Source: Ostrinia nubilalis (taxonomy: Eukaryota > Arthropoda > Insecta > Lepidoptera > Crambidae). Taken from it: a stretch of 64,000 bases of DNA. Positions within the stretch are counted from its first letter, which is position 1; every line of letters begins with the position of its first letter. The DNA is taken from positions 13,206,001-13,270,000 of the forward strand of contig NC_087096.1 of the NCBI RefSeq assembly GCF_963855985.1. The letters run 5' to 3'. The notes below the pieces were generated by a model. It was given only the letters and a program-made list of their open reading frames with translations, was not told the origin of the DNA and ran no database searches. Both the position numbers and the translations under genes were made by a program. Of the stretch, positions 1-11,706 are shown piece by piece.

Positions 1-1500
1 ATCCTAACAGCCCTTGACAGCAAAATCATCCACACTATTTGCCTGTAATCTACTAATCTGGACATGTTGCTAATATGGCCCAGTGAGGCAGGCCGGTAAT
101 TGCTGTGAGGCCCGATGCGCACAACTATGCTCCATATTGCGTGATATTGCCACCATACTGCGTAATATCGCACAGTTGGTTCTGAATTAGCCTGTTTGAG
201 CTGGTTCTATGAAGCATAATTCATCACACATTGGTATACAGAAGACCATTATGCGCTAGTTAAGTAAAGGACTTGATTAGCTCTGAATAATATTGAGATT
301 TTGGTGAAAGAATGATTTCTTTCCCTAGGGTAAAAAGTTTGGAATGTTAAAACGCAACTATTTATAAATAATTTATATATTGACTATTTTAACAAATCAG
401 AATCACTATATTTTTTACGCTGCTTCTTTTATTTCGCCCACATTTTGACCCATCTATCTATCTCTATCTATCCATAGCAGCCTTTAGTTAGGGGGTTTGC
501 CTTCGAACCTTTTTTTTAAATACTTGGATGAGTTTTATGAATCATTCATCTACATAGAAAATACGGCAAAAACTTTACTCAAGATTAGGGATCAAGTTGT
601 ATCAATTTGAGTACAGTTTTTCATGACCACTCAAATTTTATGTAGGCGATCCCGTGGGCCCAAACTAGTATAAATATTTGAGTAGGTACTGTATCGAACT
701 GTAAATGAAATAAAAGCATTTTTCTTTTGCGAAGCCTTTTTCAATGAATAAATAATTAACGAACTTCGCTTGTGAAATTGCAACTGGAATTCTGCAGTAT
801 TTATCTTTTTGCTGTCTGATAATTTGCTGAAGCTTTAATGTAACGCTGCAATCAAGTTGGAATAAATTAATTAAGAAATATAATACTAAAAACGTCTATT
901 CAAGTTATGAGCTTTATGTTTAGACTACATTTTTTAGAAACGAAAATATTTTCTACTTCTAACGAATATTCATTAGCAAAGGAAAAATCCTTATTTTAAC
1001 AAGCTTTCGCTGAATTATTTCTACTCGTAAATATAAAACTTTACACAGTTTTAAAAAGCAAATGTTTAAAGGTGTTACTTTTAAATGAAAGCAAAGATAT
1101 CCCGTTTATTCAAGACTCTGTAACTCAATTAAATTAAGCAAATAAACCAATGCTTATTTATTAATTTATTTACCTGCTTAATTTACATCTGAATACTGTC
1201 CAAAGGGTTTAACCATAAAAAACCGTATTTTATGAACCGAGAATCATTTTCTATGTAAAAAGGATGATAACGTTGTTTAAGACATCGAGTTCATTATTCA
1301 AAAAGTTGGAAACTTTCGTCATAACTCAATGTCTGAAGTTGGAATTGTTTATCTACCCGCGTAAAGTAGTGAGATAAGATCGTAATGAGACGAGATTTCT
1401 CTTTTGTTAGGACTATGACAGGATCAAGGGTCTAGTTATGAATTAGGAGGAAAAATTACCCTAATAAAGGGGTAGGTACTTACCTAGTAGTAGGTCATAA
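1..1500. other. AT-rich intergenic or intronic DNA, no feature
   Basis: No convincing coding region, RNA gene or element end was seen. A short TCTA-rich simple-sequence run lies near 450-475. Confidence 0.5.
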
Positions 1501-1511
1501 AAAAGTCGAAG

Positions 1512-1748
1512 GCTGAGTTGCACCATCTTATTGTGACTTTAACAAACGTCAAAAATCAGTCAAACTCCATACAAAAAGCGGCTAAAAAAACAAAAAGTTA
1601 CGTTTTATATTAAGTTAGTGCAACTCAGTACCATCAGTACCTACCTTACTTTAACTGTAACAATAACCGGTGTTTATTGTATGGAGTTTGATAGACTTTT
1701 GAGGTTTGTTAAAGTTAAAGATGGTGCAATGGTGCAATGGTGCAACCA
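1512..1748. repeat. MITE family 1, degenerate copies
   Basis: Two partial or fused copies of a foldback MITE. The left end reads GGCTGAGTTGCACCATCTTA and the right end has the complementary GATGGTGCAA motif, itself repeated three times in tandem near 1721-1744. The inner part carries the family motif GACAAACGTCAAA (altered here) and the ACCGGTGTT core. Full copies elsewhere are about 120 bp. Confidence 0.7.
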
Positions 1749-2002
1749 AGCCTTCATTGTTTTACGTTAATGTAGAGACACCCCATCCACACACCAAACT
1801 TAACCGATGTCTAAAGCGTCACACGATGTGTCGTTAGATATCCAAAATATTTATTAACGCATTGTCACGAGAACAGTTACTATACGAAACGTTCAGTTTT
1901 ACGCCAAACAAAGTAATTTCTCTGATGTGTTATACTCGTAACTTATACAACACTGTGTACCTTAAAATAGAGAAACACGGGTCTCTACGCGACACTATTA
2001 AG

Positions 2003-2122
2003 GCTGAGTTGCACCACCTAACTTTGACCGTAACTTTATCGATAACCGGTGTTTTTTGTATGGAGTTTGACAGATATTTGACGTTTGTCAAAGTTAAAAT
2101 AAGATGGTGCAACCCACCCTAA
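2003..2122. repeat. MITE family 1, full-length copy
   Basis: Foldback repeat of about 120 bp. It starts GGCTGAGTTGCACCACC and ends with the inverted form GGTGCAACCCACCCT. The inner segment holds ATAACCGGTGTTTTTTGTAT and TTTGACGTTTGTCAAAG. It carries no protein. Other copies are at 12692, 15961, 16524 and 17824. Confidence 0.8.
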
Positions 2123-2449
2123 GATTTACATTGGTTCTCTCAGCTTGACGTTTCGACTGAGTGTACCTATTTCGCTGTCAACTCTTCCTATCGTATTTTC
2201 TATACTTATTGTGTTGTTACCTTTTCACAAAAACCCTTTGCATGTCTATTCCTTGTTCTCGTTTCATACAAGCTATTCCTAATTGCTCTGTCGTTACTCA
2301 CTGAGGCAGTCCGAACTAATTTCACCTGAAATGGAACCCGTGGAACTCTTTGATGTGCCGAAATCATTATTCTGGAACAAGGAAACAAGATACTCTGCTA
2401 GAATAGACTTAGGTTACGTGTAGTGTAGGATAGTTTTTGAATATGCGTT

Positions 2450-2680
2450 TATAAAGCACTAGCTTTCGCTTTTAGAATTTTGTCTGTCACAGAAAAACTT
2501 TATTGCGTGCGTCCCTGGTTCAAAAACCGGGATAAAAACTATCCTGTGCCCTTTTCCAGGATTCAAACTATCTCTATGCCAAATTTCATCAAAATCGGTT
2601 CAGTGGTTTAGGCTTGAAAGCAAGACAGACAATCAGAGTAACTTTCGCATTTATAATAATATTAGTATAGATATAGATTT
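2450..2680 (+). mobile_element. LINE-like 3' tail, family A
   Basis: A degenerate copy of a repeat found at least five times in the window. It shows 'TTTTGTCTGTCACAGAAAAA', a GCGTGCGTCCC segment, 'CAAAATCGGTTCAGTGGTTT', an AGACAGACA run, and ends 'TTATAATAATATTAGTATAG'. Copies share the 3' end and are truncated at the 5' side, which suggests a non-LTR retroelement. The exact family was not identified. Confidence 0.6.
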
Positions 2681-2693
2681 TTAAAGAATAAGT

Positions 2694-2803
2694 ACAACCC
2701 GGTCGTTAACTGCGTACTTGGCAGCCATGACGTCACACAGACGCTCTGGTACGGATGAGGTGAACGAAGCGAGGTGCACATTAGCTCGATCGGGTTGTAA
2801 CAA
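2694..2803. repeat. Small foldback element
   Basis: The sequence ACAACCCGGTCG near the left edge is matched by the inverted CGATCGGGTTGT at the right edge, about 85 bp apart. This is typical of a short MITE. Confidence 0.45.
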
Positions 2804-2809
2804 TCCTAT

Positions 2810-4120
2810 CTAGTCCAGTCATCTGTCCTATTTAACTTTGAAAAGAAGTCTAATATAAACTAAACTTCTTATCTTTCTACGTAAAATTTATGAAGATGTT
2901 CGTACAATTTAAAACTAAACTGTCTGAAGAGTCTAAGATCTTTGACTGCCTTTGACTAACTGAATTTATAGGTGATAAAACTTATGTGATTGTGACTAAC
3001 GCCCGTATTCACAAAAATCACTATGAGGTCTCACAATGCGCGTGGACGCACAGGCCGACACACGAACCAATCACAGAGCTCCATTCAACGCTGTGCGTTC
3101 GATTTGCTGCTTCACTTGTGCAAGCATCGTTTTTGAATATGGGCGTAAGGATGGTCATCAACATAATTAAGCGTTGCATTAACATTATCGATAGGGTTGA
3201 TTGTTTTAATACTGTTAACTTTTTGAATAAATCTGTCGCTTACAACAATAAATACTTTCCTCTATAATCCAGCAACTTTACCTCCGTGTTCGTCACTCTT
3301 ACACGCACATTCGAGAGCATCACAATTTATTTTCCGTGCGCATATCTCATCTCCTCAATTCTATTTCTTTTGCGAATACCAGAGCGTTACGGCGAAATCT
3401 TATTATTATGGCAATATCACCTTTTCAGTGTACACAAAACAGACAGTTTGTTTAACGAGCTCACTGGAATCCTGGCGTTTTTTCTGACTTGCGAGATCGT
3501 TATGAGAATGAAAGCATTTTGATGTTTTTAGTTGAATATTTCTTCAGTCTTTTATTAGTTGTTGGATTTTTAATGGGATAGTCTTGTTTATACCGTCGAC
3601 ACATCAGGAATAGACATTTTTGTAGATCTTATTAAAAAAATTAAAGGTACTACAGTGTTTAACTTGATCTGCCGTCGACTGTACTTATCTTGCTGACTGC
3701 CCAATCCTAATAATTAGGTTGAAAGAAAGAAAAATAGTTTATTTTGTTCATAAGAATGATATTAATAGCCATTGTCGCTTAATACAAAAGACGAGACCTT
3801 GAGGAAAGTAAGTACTCACCATATTTTATCGCCAGAGAAATTTATTATCATGCCATTATTAATTATAAGTTGTATTTCATAATAAGTTCAAACTCATTTC
3901 TCGATTCTTAGAAGCTAGAATTAAAATGGTCATGGATTTCTTTTTCTTTAGGAAAATCTTACCCCAAAAACAGAGGTAGGTATGGCAAATTTACATATTT
4001 GTTTAAATTATATTTCTAAATTGTGTGCCCCAGGGATGTCCTACATTGGGACCGCTTTTATTTCTATTCCTCAAATGCGGAAATTCCAGGATCATTTTGC
4101 TAACCCAAAAATACCTGCAG
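2810..4120. other. No supported gene
   Basis: AT-rich DNA with short chance open frames only (up to 93 codons at 2986-3267) that lack motifs, splice context or codon bias. Nothing else was recognised. Confidence 0.45.
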
Positions 4121-4138
4121 TACCTCTAGCATGAACAA

Positions 4139-4345
4139 CTTTTGTCTTCGAATCGTTTGCGTATTCGACAAAATTCGATACTCAACCATCGAATTAAACG
4201 ATCGTGACAATTTTGATTCTCAAAATAAGTTTCGTGCACCCATTTTTCATACTAAGTTCACTTTACGACACGTTCACATGGTCACTGTTGTAGTTTTCGT
4301 TCAAAATCTTTTGTTCGAATACGCAAACGATTCGAACTCGAAAGT
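4139..4345. repeat. Foldback MITE
   Basis: The arm CTTCGAATCGTTTGCGTATT at 4145 is matched in inverse orientation by AATACGCAAACGATTCGA near 4318-4335. The loop is about 140 bp with no coding content. Confidence 0.65.
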
Positions 4346-4819
4346 TTCTCGTGCTAGCCGTACCTACAGGTGTTTGGAAAGTTAACGAACTATTTTTTTA
4401 TTGCTCGCAACTGAAATTTTGCTGTCATATTTTATTTGGCCAATTTACTATCGAGTATGCGGGTTTTATTTCAAGGAAGAAAGGGCAGCAATGGATGCCT
4501 TTAAGTGGATCGTAAAACAAGCCTAGATTTATAGAATGTGAACTTGTATGCTTTTTATTGCGGCAGTAAAACTAAGGTTCACTTGGAATCATATTGCAAG
4601 CTTGTGGACGATTACTAATAATGCTGTAGAGTAACTACTTTTTTTATCCACAATGAAGAAGCTTTTGATTAGCACTTTTCCTGATGAAAAGTGATGATCA
4701 AGGCGAAGGTGGAAGCGAGCTCCACCCGGAATCTTCAACCATATAGAAACTGGCTATTTTAACTTGCTTGCAAATAAAGCAATGAAAAGACAATGAGACT
4801 GCTTTTCTCGAATTAAAAA

Positions 4820-4849
4820 ATCTATACTAATATTATAAATGCGAAAGTA
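4820..4849 (-). mobile_element. LINE-like tail family A, left part split by mariner
   Basis: The terminal part of a reversed family-A repeat (CTATACTAATATTATAAATG) is cut by the mariner that follows. The rest resumes at 6143 after the mariner, so the mariner landed in a pre-existing repeat and duplicated TA. Confidence 0.7.
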
Positions 4850-6142
4850 CGAGGGGCGGCTGAAAAGTTTTGAGCCTAAGGTATTAAAAATGCCGATAGA
4901 AAAGTATAAAAAATATATTTTTCTATTTAATCTCCCTCTACTACAGCGCACTTCTTACATTTGTGTAAAAGAGCTTTTAATCCACTGAAAAAAAATTCGC
5001 AAACTTTGCCTTCGAAATGATCCTCTAACGACGCCTTCATTTCTTTGTCACTCAAAAATCTTCGATCCTGGAGGTCCTTTTTCCAAATTGAGAATTAGAA
5101 AAAAAAGCTAAGGATTTGGACTAAACTGTGTGGTAGGTGATTAATTTCTTGAAATCCAGTTTTACCCGGGGCAAGCCTTGCAACATGCGCGGTGTGCACG
5201 GGCGAATTGTCTGGCAATAACAGATTTCATTTCGCCAGTTTACCTCTTATTATTTCGACAACCACTTGACGCACTCTTATCAACAGTACAGTAAAATAAT
5301 CCCCGTTTATTGCAGTTTTTTTTAAGTAGGTAGTCAATGAATAAAATTCCTCCACAATCCCAAAAATAGTGGCTATGAGCTTGGGTGTCGATCGCTCCAC
5401 TTTGAATTTCCGCGGCGGCGTTTTCCCTTTTCAATCCATTGCATTGACTCTTGTTTTGACTCTAAATCGTACTGCTGAATTTATTATTTATCAATAGTGA
5501 CAATGTGAGAAAAAATTTTGTTAGGATTATGGCCAAAGATGTCCTAAAACTCCTGCGAAGTTGTGACTCGACGCTGTTTGTCGAGTGGCGTGAGCATTTT
5601 TGACACCCATCGCGCACACCCCTTTTTCATGTGCAAATGAGTATGAAAAATATTGCCGATACGTTCCTTGCTAATGCCTATGGCTTCAGCTATCTGTCAC
5701 AGCTTAATTCGCGGATCTCTAGAGCAAGATTCTTTAACTTTTCATTATTTTATTCGTTAATGGCGAAATCTGGCCGCCCTGACTTGCGGTCATCTTTTAG
5801 CGACTCCCTGCCATGATTGAATTATCGGATTCAATCTTTCATGGTGGCAAATGAAGGCCCAGACTCCCCATAAACTGTTGACATCTCTTCAAATATTACC
5901 GTCAGCGTTTTGTTCTTCTTTGTGAGGCATTTTATGACAACTGTGTACTTCAATTTCGTACATTGCGCGGATGACTGAGACATGATGATGTTTACGGATT
6001 AATTACTAAAAGCGTGATGATGCTAATAAAATGAAACTTTGTACATATACTAAGGAGGTTATTGGCAAATTAATAAAATTTAGTGCGAGTCAATAATAAC
6101 ACTCGAAGATACTTAGGCTCAAAACTTTTCAGCCGCCCCTCG
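4850..6142 (-). mobile_element. mariner-family DNA transposon, inactive
   Basis: Ends are perfect 31-bp inverted repeats starting CGAGGGGCGGCTGAAAAG, at 4850-4880 and 6112-6142, flanked by TA on both sides (4848-4849 and 6143-6144). The total of 1293 bp is the usual mariner size. The transposase inside reads on the minus strand and is broken. The intact ends with a ruined gene mean the copy is dead, though it could in principle be mobilised in trans. Confidence 0.9.
4900..5983 (-). pseudogene. mariner transposase pseudogene
   Basis: Minus-strand remains of a DDD transposase. The first credible ATG is at 5983. Shortly after come a helix-turn-helix-like region and the short motif SGRPDFA. The catalytic region shows 'WDCGGILFIDYL' near 5330-5355, containing the second-strand aspartate context of mariners, then PDNSPVH near 5195-5215, the usual third-motif context. 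Several stop codons and frameshifts interrupt it, for example two stops soon after the start and breaks around 5470-5700. The identification as mariner rests on these motifs plus the terminal repeats. Confidence 0.85.
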
Positions 6143-6365
6143 TAACTCTGTCTGTCTGTCCGTCTCGCTTTCACGCCTAAACCACAGAACCGATTTTGAT
6201 GAAATTTAGCATAGAGATAGTTTGAGTCCCGGGACCTTTCCTACATATGGACCGGGACATAGGATAGTTTTTATCCCGGTTTTTGAAACAAGGACGAGCG
6301 CGATAAAGTTTTTTTGTGACAGACAAAATTTCACGCGGGCGAAACCGCGGGCGGAAAGCTAGTAT
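6143..6365 (-). mobile_element. LINE-like tail family A, right part split by mariner
   Basis: Continuation of the repeat interrupted at 4849. It reads in reverse: GTCTGTCTGTCCG run, 'AAACCACAGAACCGATTTTG', the GGGACATAGGATAG segment, 'GTGACAGACAAAATTTCACG' and the CCGCGGGCGGAAAGCTAG end. Confidence 0.75.
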
Positions 6366-6369
6366 ACAA

Positions 6370-8640
6370 TAGTTTCACTTTCAGAAACTTAGAGCAAATA
6401 CCTATGACGATATAATGCCTCAAACATTACTTCATGCTTAAAATTCTATTCAATATTCTAGATACGGCTGATGAAAACAAGACATTTGGCTTAGTTCAAA
6501 ACACCTGCTCCACCGAATTATCTTAAATATAGTAGAGATATTTTACAATATCACCCGAAGTAGCTTGGTAAATCGAAATAACGTGTACCCGTCAGTGTGT
6601 CAGTAACCATAGTTCAGCATTAGAGATGTTTCTCAACGTGGTAGAGGGCGCCCCAAATTCGATAGTGTTGTTTGTAAGTCTGTTTAGCTGTCGATATTAT
6701 CGGTACGACTGATAGTTCAGTAAATATTTTATCGAATTGTACTTATTCATGTAGGTATTTGTGAAATTAAGTGGTCTAGTCATAATGCTAAAACAATAAG
6801 AATCAATCACAAGCCACAAGAATAGATTTTCATAGAATCATTATTAATTTTTTTACTATAAAAGTTTTACACAATTAAGCGTGAATGGTCAAGTTATCAC
6901 AAGTCACATTAAAATAGCTTTTCACCTACAGCACATATTTTCTTACATGCTAGTACTACCGTGAAAGCCCGAAAGTATCAAGAGTTTTGAGCCAGTATAG
7001 TGTAACATATACCATTGTCGATAGATCTACACATATCGATAAATATAGTTCTATTTAACCTTGCAACTCTAACACACATCTGTTCTAGAGAGCAATTTAC
7101 GGGTGACATTACGTAGAATGTGAACTTTTAAATAAATTGCTCGAGCAGCGAGTAGGTGTCTCAGAACATAATGTGCGAAGGTTAAGTAGCGCGTACGTCA
7201 CATATTTTATAATACCTAGAGGTCTCAGAGGTAATAAATTAAAACGAACGCTAGGATCCCGTTGATTTATTCAGCCACTGCTAACTATATTCTTGACGCA
7301 ACTCTACAATTTTAATAAGTATCTTTTTAAGGTCGTCAATTCATCGAGCAGATCGAGCAGATGAGTTCTTAAGGACTCTACGACTGCGACTTGGTATCGG
7401 CCGTTTTATTTCAAAAGAAATAATGTCGACGACGTGTACTTTCTATGATTTTTGACAACATTTGGCGAGTCGTCGGGTTTGGTATGTAGACTACATTATA
7501 CCTACCTACTACGTTGGCTGAGATTTGATTCCTATTCGGAAACCTGTTTAATTCATCTTTCTTTAGTTCTCCAATTTTATAATTGTCTTCTACCACTTCT
7601 GCTAGCCACATTTTTTCGACTCAGAGCGACTCTACTTCGTCAGTTTTATTTATGTCGGTTCTAAGCAGAACCTATGGCTGCCGAAAATTTTCCGGTCGGG
7701 TTTGTGATACGGCTCGAGTTAATAGGTACGGGGGACGATAGTTGGCCCTTTGAACACGTAAAGAACTGAATTAACTTTAACCCATTTATCGAGTGAATTT
7801 ATCTCTCTGCAATAGATAACTTTACTGTAGGGCAATACATGAGTATTTTGTAATATCTAGTAATTATAATTCAGAATCTGTCCTTTATTTTTTTAGCTCT
7901 GTCCATCCGAACAAATACTATTACTCGTACCTCGTACGTAATAAGAAATCAATATGTATTTTCTATTGTTTTATTTATTTAGGCTTTATTGTAAAAAGGA
8001 CATTTTGCAAATATTTGAAACGAGTCTATCCGATGTTTTCAAATAGCGATGGTGTAGAAATTACACAGGGATTAAAACGTAACCATTCTTTTCGCTATTT
8101 GGTAAAAAATTAATCAAAAAATCATACGTAAGTATGATTTTGTAACGTCACAAAATAACTACTATCTCACGCTCTGTTCATAAATATCGATTTCCACAGT
8201 GATACGCGCACGAAGTAATTAAATTAAATTACAGTCTGTCATTGGCACGTAATGGAGATTGTGGATGTTATTACATTATATTATTAACACGCGAGTTAAT
8301 TATGATAGATTAAATAATGGCGTGATGGCCGCCATTGCTGGAGATACACGCGGTACACTCCTTGGTTTGTTGTGGTTACATCATGGGTGGAATGATTTGA
8401 TGTCTGTTATCGGTGGATAAAAAATATGTTACTACGAACATAATTCGGGATCTCTCGATCGGTAGAGGTTTTAAATAAAGCTCTACTGCCTTTAATTTTA
8501 ATAATTTATTTATTTATTATTTTATTTAAAACTTATAATATGCACATAGAACGGTGTACATAAGGCGGACTTAATGCATTAATAATTTCTCCAGTTTCAA
8601 AATTGTTACCTCTGTCTAAGAACGGCTGTTGATACTTCAC
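6370..8640. other. No supported gene
   Basis: AT-rich sequence. Open frames near 7411-7664 overlap on opposite strands and show no motif or splice context, so they look like chance. No tRNA or element end was recognised. Confidence 0.45.
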
Positions 8641-8689
8641 TTTAATGCTTATATTCTTTCCAGTAGTGTTTTCGTACCAAAACATATCC

Positions 8690-8900
8690 GCCTCCGATGA
8701 ACAGCATGTGCGCTGCTCGCACCCAACTGGTGCTCGACTTTCACCAAATTGTCCGTTATTTTATATATACCTACCTATGTATGTATACTTATGCTGTTAC
8801 TATACCTACATACTCAATTGGTACTTTGTCCGATGCGGCGTATGTGCTCTACCCGCACCCAGGTGCTTCCCTCGACTTTCATCAGATTGTCGGCCAAACA
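8690..8900 (-). mobile_element. Two short RTE-type LINE 3' fragments
   Basis: Two diverged copies of one short segment, 'CGCTGCTCGCACCCAACTGG' at about 8710 and 'GCTCTACCCGCACCCAGGTG' at about 8847, each followed by a ACTTTCA(C/T)CA(A/G)ATTGTC motif. The same order of motifs occurs in the RTE fragment at 34680-34740, so these are minus-strand RTE remnants. Confidence 0.5.
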
Positions 8901-9014
8901 CTTTTGTTACAAAATAGCCGACAATCTGAAAAAGAAAAATCAATCAATCATTACTCGTATTAGATAGTAAGAGAAGAGAGAACCACAATTTAACCCATCT
9001 TATCTTGTCCCCAG

Positions 9015-9219
9015 ATATCACCCAAAGCCAGATGCTATGCCGCGGGGTGTCAGCGCACAAGGTCAGCGGGTTCCGTGGTCATGCGCCGCGGATCTCCTTC
9101 ACCAATAAGGACGAGTCAGATCCGCATGAGGCCCGGCGGAAGTCCGCAAGTAGCCGGTTGGGCAGCTCGCCTCGGACGAGTATAGCGAGCGAAGACAGGG
9201 GGGACGGGCTAGCTTTGCG
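9015..9219 (+). CDS. Host exon, array copy 1 (longest)
   Basis: Internal exon of an unidentified host gene. The acceptor CTTGTCCCCAG ends at 9014 and the donor GCG|GTGAGTA follows 9219. The exon is 205 nt, starts with two bases of a split codon and ends with two bases of the next. The open frame encodes a hydrophilic Ser/Arg/Asp-rich segment including PRISFTNKDESDPHEARRKS and SRLGSSPRTSIASEDRGDG, the kind of sequence found in phosphorylated linkers. It is the only copy with the first 39 nt; copies 2-6 are trimmed there. No domain was recognised. The exon at 54916 is phase-compatible with its donor. Confidence 0.65.
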
Positions 9220-9329
9220 GTGAGTAGATTTTTAGAAATAATAAAATATCCTACGCCACTCTTGTGGCAGAGTTTTGGGCTGACACTGTGTAGGTTTGTT
9301 GTCGACTCGAAAAGAAGAAGAATATCCTA

Positions 9330-9630
9330 GGTCATTTTAAACTGCGCCGTCTAGTGTTAAACTAAGCAAAGCTTGTACAGATGACATCACGTCAAATTAT
9401 ACACTGCGGAATCACATTTTACCACAAAAATATGTAATCTTATGTGCTGTAGACTGTACTAGATGTACGAGTATGTACCAGACAACGGATATAAACACAC
9501 ATGAACAATTTTTATTATTGTAAACACAATAGAAAACATCCCCAATACAAATGTTTGTACTGTGCGGGAATGGAACCTGCGACCTCGGCTTACTAGTCCG
9601 TTTCCAACCACTACAACAAATGGCCGATGT
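9330..9630 (-). mobile_element. tRNA-derived SINE (array copy a)
   Basis: Read on the minus strand, it begins with a tRNA-like head. It contains an A-box-like stretch in GGCCATTTGTTGTAGTGG and a B-box-like stretch in GCAGGTTCCATTCCCGCACA (consensus GGTTCGANNCC). The body continues through TTTGTATTGGGGATGTTTTC to an end near ACTAGACGGCGCAGTTT. The same repeat lies alone at 48040-48305, so it is a dispersed family and not private to this array. Confidence 0.75.
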
Positions 9631-9636
9631 AACTAG

Positions 9637-9802
9637 CGCACAAGGTCAGCGGGTTCCGTGGTCACGCGCCGCGGATCTCTTTCACGAACAAGGACGAGTC
9701 AGATCCGCATGAGGCCCGGCGGAAGTCGGCCAGTAGCCGCTTGGGCAGCTCGCCTCGGACAAGTATAGCGAGCGAAGACAGGGGCGACGGGCTAGCTTTG
9801 CG
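9637..9802 (+). CDS. Host exon, array copy 2
   Basis: 166-nt copy of the exon at 9015, beginning after GTAACTAG (possible acceptor, but with no good pyrimidine tract) and ending at GCG|GTGAGTA. The frame is fully open in the same phase as copy 1 (two bases in, two bases out). Differences from copy 1 are mostly at third codon positions. Whether it is used depends on the weak acceptor, which comes from SINE/exon junction sequence. Confidence 0.5.
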
Positions 9803-9912
9803 GTGAGTAGATTTTTAGAAATAATATAATATCCTACGCCACTCTTGTGGCAGAGTTTTGGGCTGACACTGTGTAGGTTTGTTGTCGACTCGAAAAGAAG
9901 AAGAATATCCTA

Positions 9913-10199
9913 GGTCATTTTAAACTGCGCCGTCTAGTGTTAAACTAAGCAAAGCTTGTACAGATGACATCACGTCAAACTATGCACTGAGGAATCTTAT
10001 TTTACCACAAAAATATGTAGTCTGATGCGCCGTAGACTGTACTAGATGTATGTACCAGACAACGGATATAAACAAACATACCTACTTAAATACTTTTTAC
10101 TATTGTAAACATAGAGAAGAAAACACCCCCAATACAAATGTTTGTACTGTGCGGGAGTCGAACCCGCGACCTCGGCATACTGCACCAAACGGCCGATGT
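9913..10199 (-). mobile_element. tRNA-derived SINE (array copy b)
   Basis: Same SINE and orientation as at 9330. The B-box here, GCGGGTTCGACTCCCGCACA on the minus strand, matches the tRNA consensus fully. Confidence 0.75.
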
Positions 10200-10205
10200 T
10201 AGTAG

Positions 10206-10371
10206 CGCATAAGATTAGCGGGTTCCGCGGGCACGCGCCGCGGATCTCTTTCACGAACAAGGACGAGTCAGATCCGCATGAGGCCCGGCGGAAGTCCGCA
10301 AGTAGCCGGTTGGGCAGCTCGCCTCAGACGAGTATAGCGAGCGAGGACAGGGGCGACGGGCTAGCTTTGCG
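10206..10371 (+). CDS. Host exon, array copy 3
   Basis: 166-nt open copy with donor GCG|GTGAGTA. It has a Val-to-Ile type change near the start (codon ATT) and an Arg-to-Gln change at CAG in the SSPxTS motif. No stop or indel. Same phase as the other copies. Confidence 0.5.
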
Positions 10372-10393
10372 GTGAGTAGATTTTTAGAAATAA

Positions 10394-10690
10394 AAAATAT
10401 AGTCATTTTACACTGCGCCGTCTAGTGCTAAACTAAGCAAAGCTTGTACTGATGACATCACGTCAAACTATGCACTGAGGAATCTTATTTTACCACAAAA
10501 ATATGTAATCTTATGTGCTGTAGACTGTACTATGGGTACCAGACAACGGATATAAACACACATAAACAATTTTTATTATTGTAAACACAATAGAAAACAT
10601 CCCCAATACAAATGTTTGTACTGTGCGGGAGTCGAACCCGCGACCTCGGCATAGTCCGTTTCCAACTACTACACCAAACGGCCGATGTAA
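10394..10690 (-). mobile_element. tRNA-derived SINE (array copy c)
   Basis: Same SINE as at 9330. It retains the full B-box (GGTTCGACTCC) on the minus strand, and A-box-like sequence GTTTGGTGTAGTAG. Confidence 0.75.
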
Positions 10691-10694
10691 CTAG

Positions 10695-10860
10695 CGTACA
10701 AGGTCAGCGGGTTCCGCGGTCATGCGCCGCGGATCTCTTTCACGAACAAGGACGAGTCAGATCCGCATGAGGCTCGGCGGAAGTCCGCAAGTAGCCGGTT
10801 GGGCAGCTCGCCTCGGACGAGTATAGCGAGCGGGGACAGAGGGGACGGGCTAGCTTTGCG
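10695..10860 (+). CDS. Host exon, array copy 4
   Basis: 166-nt open copy with donor GCG|GTGAGTA. It begins CGTACAAGG (His-to-Tyr relative to copy 1) and has a Glu-to-Gly change near the 3' end (GCGGGGAC). Frame and phase are kept. Confidence 0.5.
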
Positions 10861-10895
10861 GTGAGTAGATTTTTAGAAATAAAAAATATCAATAG

Positions 10896-11195
10896 TCATT
10901 TTACACTGCGCCGTCTAGTGCTAAACTAAGCAAAGCTTGTACTGATGACATCACGTCAAACTATGCACTGAGGAATCTTATTTTACCACAAAAATATGTA
11001 GTCTGATGCGCCGTAGACTGTACTAGATGTATGTACCAGACAACGGATATAAACAAACATCCTTAAATACTTTTTACTATTGTAAACATAGAATAGAAAA
11101 CACCCTCAATACAAATGTTTGTACTGTGCGGGAATGGAACCTGCGACCTCGGCATACTAGTCCGTTTCCAACCACTACAACAAACGGCCGATGTA
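10896..11195 (-). mobile_element. tRNA-derived SINE (array copy d)
   Basis: Same SINE and orientation as the other array copies. The B-box is GGTTCCATTCC as in copy a. Confidence 0.7.
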
Positions 11196-11200
11196 ACTAG

Positions 11201-11366
11201 CGTACAAGGTCAGCGGGTTCCGCGGGCACGCGCCGCGGATCTCGTTCACGAACAAGGGCGAGTCAGATCCGCATGAGGCCCGGCGGAAGTCCGCAAGTAG
11301 CCGGTTGGGCAGCTCGCCTCGGACGAGTATAGCGAGCGAGGACAGGGGAGACGGGCTAGTTTTGCG
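11201..11366 (+). CDS. Host exon, array copy 5
   Basis: 166-nt open copy with donor GCG|GTGAGTC. Changes include Asp-to-Gly (GGCGAG) and Ala-to-Val (CTAGTT) near the end. No stop or indel. Same phase. Confidence 0.5.
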
Positions 11367-11399
11367 GTGAGTCGATTTTTAGAAATAATAAATATCCTA

Positions 11400-11700
11400 G
11401 GACATTTTACACTGCGCCGTCTAGTGTTAAACTAAGCAAAGTTTGTACTGATGACATCACGTCAAACTATGCACTGAGGAATCTTATTTTACCACAAAAA
11501 TATGTAGTCTGATGCGCCGTAGACTGTACTAGATGTATGTACCAGACAACGGATATAAACAAACATACTTAAATACTTTTTACTATTGTAAACATAGAGA
11601 AGAAAACACCCCCAATACAAATGTTTGTACTGTGCGGGAATGGAACCTGCGACCTCGGCATACTAGTCCGTTTCCAACCACTACAACAAACGGCCGATGT
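11400..11700 (-). mobile_element. tRNA-derived SINE (array copy e)
   Basis: Same SINE as at 9330, between exon copies 5 and 6. Confidence 0.7.
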
Positions 11701-11706
11701 AACTAG

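Noticed and set aside
9005..9223. Reading the exon as a short stand-alone protein
   Set aside because: The frame has no ATG at its start and runs over a good acceptor and donor, so an internal exon explains it better.
10142..10375. Treating the SINE heads in the array as true tRNA genes
   Set aside because: B-box sequence is good but the acceptor stem and full cloverleaf are not convincing, and a SINE body follows in each copy.
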